A DNA stretch of 64,000 bases from Pararge aegeria (taxonomy: Eukaryota; Arthropoda; Insecta; Lepidoptera; Nymphalidae), in assembly GCF_905163445.1 (NCBI RefSeq), contig NC_053184.1, forward strand, positions 558,001 to 622,000, written 5' to 3'. The translations under genes were made by a program, and so were the position numbers. The notes beneath the pieces are model-generated. The model saw nothing but the letters and a program-made list of their open reading frames with translations, was not told where the DNA came from and searched no databases. Of this stretch, positions 60,126-64,000 are shown one piece after another. Position 1 is the first letter of the stretch; each line of letters starts with the position of its first letter.

Positions 60126-63092
60126 AAAAAAAGGTTTAACTGACTGACGAACCAACTGAGGACATGATGATGATGCAATCCTTTAATCATTTCCAGTCTC
60201 TTCATTGCCTATATTTGTATGTTAATAGCACAAGTAGTACGGTGGAGAGTCAACGTAATTCATCCGAACCGGCCTCTACTTTTTTTCTTATAATTTCAGC
60301 GTGATTATCAAATAAATAAGCTGTCTTCCTCGACATCATCTCAGAAATCGCATCCCGTCCCACTTGTTAAATTAAAATGTCAGCCGAAATCCAAAGTGAA
60401 AAGCAATTTTAAAAAGAAACGCAAGCGGACTGGTATTTCGAGTGATGCGCGTTGGTTTAAATGCAACTTTTTTCATCATTGATAAAAAGGGGAATCTACA
60501 CGAGTTTGCAAACTACACCTATCTGTATCCTATGTTCAATCGGTTAAGATTTTTATGTTGAATAGAATGTTAGTATATATATGAACATTCATATGTGGCT
60601 TTATCAACTATCTTCAAACTCAAATTTTCAAAACTGCTACCCACCGGTAATCGAAACCGATACATGCCTATTTCTCATCTATGAGACCCGTGTTTTAACG
60701 GAACTGAGGTTCATTTATTATAGCATAGTATAATATTAATTTTCCCTGAAAATTACTAGTCCAATTTTAAAGGAGATTATGTATATTTTAAAGTCAAAGT
60801 ACTTATTTGTATATAATAATATAATATACTATTTTATATAATAATAGGTGACCCCATGATGATATAAAATAGTACTTTGATCGAAGGATTTATTTTTTAA
60901 TAAAAAAAATACTGTATCAGAAGACAGTAAGTAAGAAGCCACCTAGGAAAGTCAGCTACCTAGGTATTCTAACAAAAAATGATCAAGTCATACAGAACTG
61001 TTGGTACTAATTTGTTGACAAAAAGTGTCAACTTATTTGATGTGCAATCTGTGCGTTTGATTATGTTTGTTTCTTGATACGTTAGCTTTTATAAGACCAG
61101 ATGGACTTGTTTGTAAGATGAGACATGTTAAACCAAACACAACTTTCCCATTCATAATATTATTAGTGCGAATTATCACGGAGCAGATCCTAAAGAATGT
61201 TTACCAAACAACATTGCGTAATGTACAGCAATAACTTTGCTCTGTTAGTATAAAGATGCATATCAATTTCATCACGATTCGTACACGCGAATGTAACTAT
61301 TATTACAATAGAAATAAAGAACTTAACTTCTTATGCAGCAAACATTGTACGATATTGGGACAGTTTTTGACATTTCATTTATAATAGACTCTATTTTTAT
61401 GGACTTAAAGTTGGTTGTAGGTATATCTGTATTCCAGCAGGCCTAGACCAAGGTTATTTTCTCAACCGTGCGTAACACCAATATGATGCAGACCAAAACA
61501 TAGCCCATAAGAAGGTACTTTTTAGGGTTCCGTACCTCGAAAGGCAAAACAGCACCTTATTCATGTAACTCCGCTGTCTGTTTACCCGTCGTTATGACAC
61601 GGATTTTGGAATTGTAGATGGAATCACTGACGGGCATTGAGTTTGGATATACGGTGTTTGGTATTTAAAAAATCAATATTTCGTGAGTCCAAGTACCTAC
61701 TTATAGAAAAAAGCTGATAAATTGTGTTAATAGGTATTGTTTATCTTAGAGAAAATAAATGCCCCCATATGCAAAATAAGCTTTTGGAATTTATACTCGT
61801 CTCCACCTATTTCTATTCTACCTAGTATCGGAGCAACAAGTAATATCAGTTCTTATTAAAATAAAGTTTGTACGTTATGGCTAAAAATAGATAATTGTTA
61901 GATTTTACACATGGCCGAAAAATAACCAAACAATTATGTACCTACTTTATTCTGAGGTACGGAATTCCGAGTGCGCGAGCCCACTTTTCGTTTCTAAACA
62001 AATAAGCTGAACGTAAATTACTTAAAACATCTTGTATTTATAATCCACAACGCAAAATATGGGTGTTTAATGTTTTAAGTTTGACCCTTCAACTAAGTTC
62101 AATAAGCAAGCAATGTGAAGTACTTATCAACAAAGTTAACAATAATAATCAATCAAATCCAAGAATGCCACCAGAACACACCAGAGATAATTCAGAAATT
62201 ATAAATATCTAAAATGCCCCTGCCGATAATCAAACCCGGGACCTCCTTCTTGGGATCAAAGCAATCACCACTGCGCCATAAAGAGGTGACTTTTCATAAT
62301 TTTACTAAAACTGAGTTTCAGCCATGTCCTGTAATTACAAAAGGACCTCTACTCTACTAAACCTCCAAGCGTGATCATTGAAATGATCATTTATTTCAAG
62401 AAGGCCTAAAATGAAAACTTTTGAAACGTCAAGTCTGTATGTTCGTACACTCGTTCGTTCGTCTGACTCTATAATCGGCACCGGTACGAAGACAGCTTTG
62501 CGAATTGCGATTTTCGCCGTATAATCAAACTGATTAAGAACTTGTATTTTAAAAACTTTTTTTTATAACATTTCAAATAATATACACGGCTAATTAATAA
62601 AAGACACGACCCATAAAAAGTAAAGTGTATATTCTAGATTTCATATAAATGTGACCTAACAGTAAAATAGTTAGACAAGAGGTAAAGTTTCTGAGTTTGT
62701 TAGGATGTAGAGGGTAATCTCTGGATCTATTAAACCGATTCATATATAACTAAAACCTACTGTTTCTCTTCGTACCTACGTCGATAGGTAGTTATCCGCA
62801 TCTAATTTCTCACAAAAGCGTAACTAAATAAACACTCAGCTGTTCTTGAAATCGTATAGTTTGTTTTAAATCGATTAGAGAAAGTGAACGTTGTATCTAT
62901 TAACATTAATTACGTAACTCTGAATAAATTTTAAGTATTTAAACCAACAAAACGCCCCAGCGGCACACTGCCGGTGTTTTGATTTCATATTTTAATAACA
63001 CATATTATAATTTTTTGATGTAAATTGAAACCAAGTCTCGCATAAAAGTTTTAAAGGTAAGACTATTATTACACAAAGAACATGCTGAGTAC

Positions 63093-63145
63093 CTTCTGGC
63101 GTGCCAAGTTCCGGCTCCCTGGAGGACAATAATGGGACCCTCCAT
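63093..63145 (-). CDS. Tentative first coding exon of the ABTB-like gene
   Basis: ATG at 63145-63143 opens MEGPIIVLQGAGTWHA and ends at a usable donor (AGAAG/gtactc), leaving two bases. That is exactly the overhang needed by exon A at 54403, and it yields an Arg codon. An in-frame TAG lies shortly upstream of the ATG. A competing phase-0 reading of the same block (63290-63093, 66 codons with acceptor atgtcag) is longer but does not fit exon A. A start outside the window is equally possible. Confidence 0.3.
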
Positions 63146-64000
63146 ATATTCGAGGGTCTATGTGCGATGTATACGCAAATGCATCCCGTACTCTCGTCCA
63201 CTGGTTCATCGAGGAACACACAAAGTTACAAGTGTAAGGCTCGCATAACCACTCCATTTCCCCCAACGTAGTGGACGCGTCATCATGCGTCTGACATTTT
63301 CTTTGTATAATGAAATATGAATTAATAAAGTAAAAAAAACCCTCAATTTTCACTATAGTTTCGTTATTCCAATAGTCAAGCCCTTTAGTTTGATACCCAT
63401 ATTGAAGAAGTTGTGAAATAATATGTAATCCGCCATGTTGTGGCGACTGCCATCTTGGACCGAGTTTCGTCAAACATAGTTAAGAACACTCCCGAATAAA
63501 AAAAAAACATAATTGGTTCATCTGTTCGGTAAATACGATGCTACAGACAAAAACACACACGCACATATTTGATTTAATTAGAATGTTTTTTTTAGAATAC
63601 TTAAGGGTTTTAGATTTGTTTAGATTAGTACAATTTAATTTTGAGTTCCAATGCAAATGCTCACTGTGCTCACCAATAAAAGTGCACGTTGTATTCAGTA
63701 TTTGTTTACAACTTGCCTAGTGCACTGAAAATTTTACCTGTTGAGTTTAATTATTGCTCACCACGGCCACAAAACAAATGCATTAATTTCGCTCAACGAG
63801 CCCAAATGAGAAAGCAAAGATAAACTACTTATTGCGTTATGAAACTAATGATTTCAAACATCTTTTTTTCAACGCAGACAATTCCCAAGGAAGACGTGCG
63901 ATTATAAAACAATAAAGCCTTATTTACATGAAGATAGTTACTCGTCTAAGATACTATCACCATAGTGTTGTGTCTATCTCTATTCTGTACCTACATTTTT
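63146..64000. other. 5' flank or intron
   Basis: It contains a dispersed repeat at 63395-63500 ('ggaccgagtttcgtcaaaca', 'aagaacactcc') like 33480-33540. No promoter motif or further exon is evident in the last 500 bases. Confidence 0.4.

Larger units (their letters stand above)
54404..63092 (-). other. Probable large 5' intron of the ABTB-like gene
   Basis: This 8.7 kb block is dense in repeats: 55130-55260, the tandem repeat 55716-56940 with a LINE insert, the SINE/LINE nest 57063-57998, LINE tails at 58500-58590 and 62380-62440, a SINE piece at 58740-58930, a dispersed element at 59640-60125, and a tRNA-like remnant at 62215-62290. No convincing exon was found between 54404 and 63092. Confidence 0.55.

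Noticed and set aside
62215..62290. tRNA gene (reverse strand, 'cccgggtttgattatcggca')
   Set aside because: It has B-box-like sequence without a matching cloverleaf. It looks like a diverged SINE or tRNA remnant.

Overview
This is eukaryotic nuclear DNA, almost certainly from a moth or butterfly (Lepidoptera). It is AT-rich and intron-dense, and its only convincing coding sequence is a chain of short exons with GT/AG borders. The spacers hold repeat families that I recognise as typical of lepidopteran genomes: tRNA-headed SINEs, RTE and Jockey/CR1-like LINE fragments, and tails of the 'TTTATAATATTAGTA' type. There is no bacterial, operon or CRISPR structure.

Layout. (1) 1-8.3 kb is mostly non-coding. 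It holds a possible two-exon small membrane-protein gene on the minus strand (3657 to 1102), a promoter-like patch with paired CCAAT boxes near 2.0 kb, and a hAT-like MITE (5408-5948). (2) 8315-28887, minus strand: a complete choline/ethanolaminephosphotransferase (CEPT1-type, Kennedy pathway). It has seven coding positions and about 408 residues, with the full CDP-alcohol phosphotransferase signature in exon 2. Position 4 exists in three alternative versions (18073-17948, 14571-14440, 12831-12700). All three are in phase 0, and all end with the same GKNGSTVA peptide after very different membrane segments. This looks like a mutually exclusive exon cassette and is the main discovery of the window. 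(3) 28.9-33.1 kb is intergenic with LINE fragments. (4) 33110-54403, minus strand, with a tentative first exon at 63145-63093: a large ankyrin plus BTB/POZ protein of the ABTB2/BTBD11 (ABTB3) family. I resolved 22 consecutive phase-compatible introns joining 23 exons, giving 1220 residues as far as the 54403 exon. The order is a Ser/Pro-rich N-terminus, a histone-fold-like domain, Gly/Ser/Pro-rich linkers, ankyrin repeats, a helical linker, a BTB domain and a C-terminal helical tail. (5) 54.4-64 kb is probably its first intron plus 5' flank. It is packed with nested repeats, including a tandem repeat of about 228 bp split by a LINE and a SINE split by another LINE.

The two large genes lie head-to-tail on the minus strand and have no evident functional link: one is a membrane lipid-synthesis enzyme, the other a probable cytoplasmic or scaffold BTB protein. 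All exon borders were read by eye from splice consensus, open frame and phase continuity. No alignment or transcript data were available.
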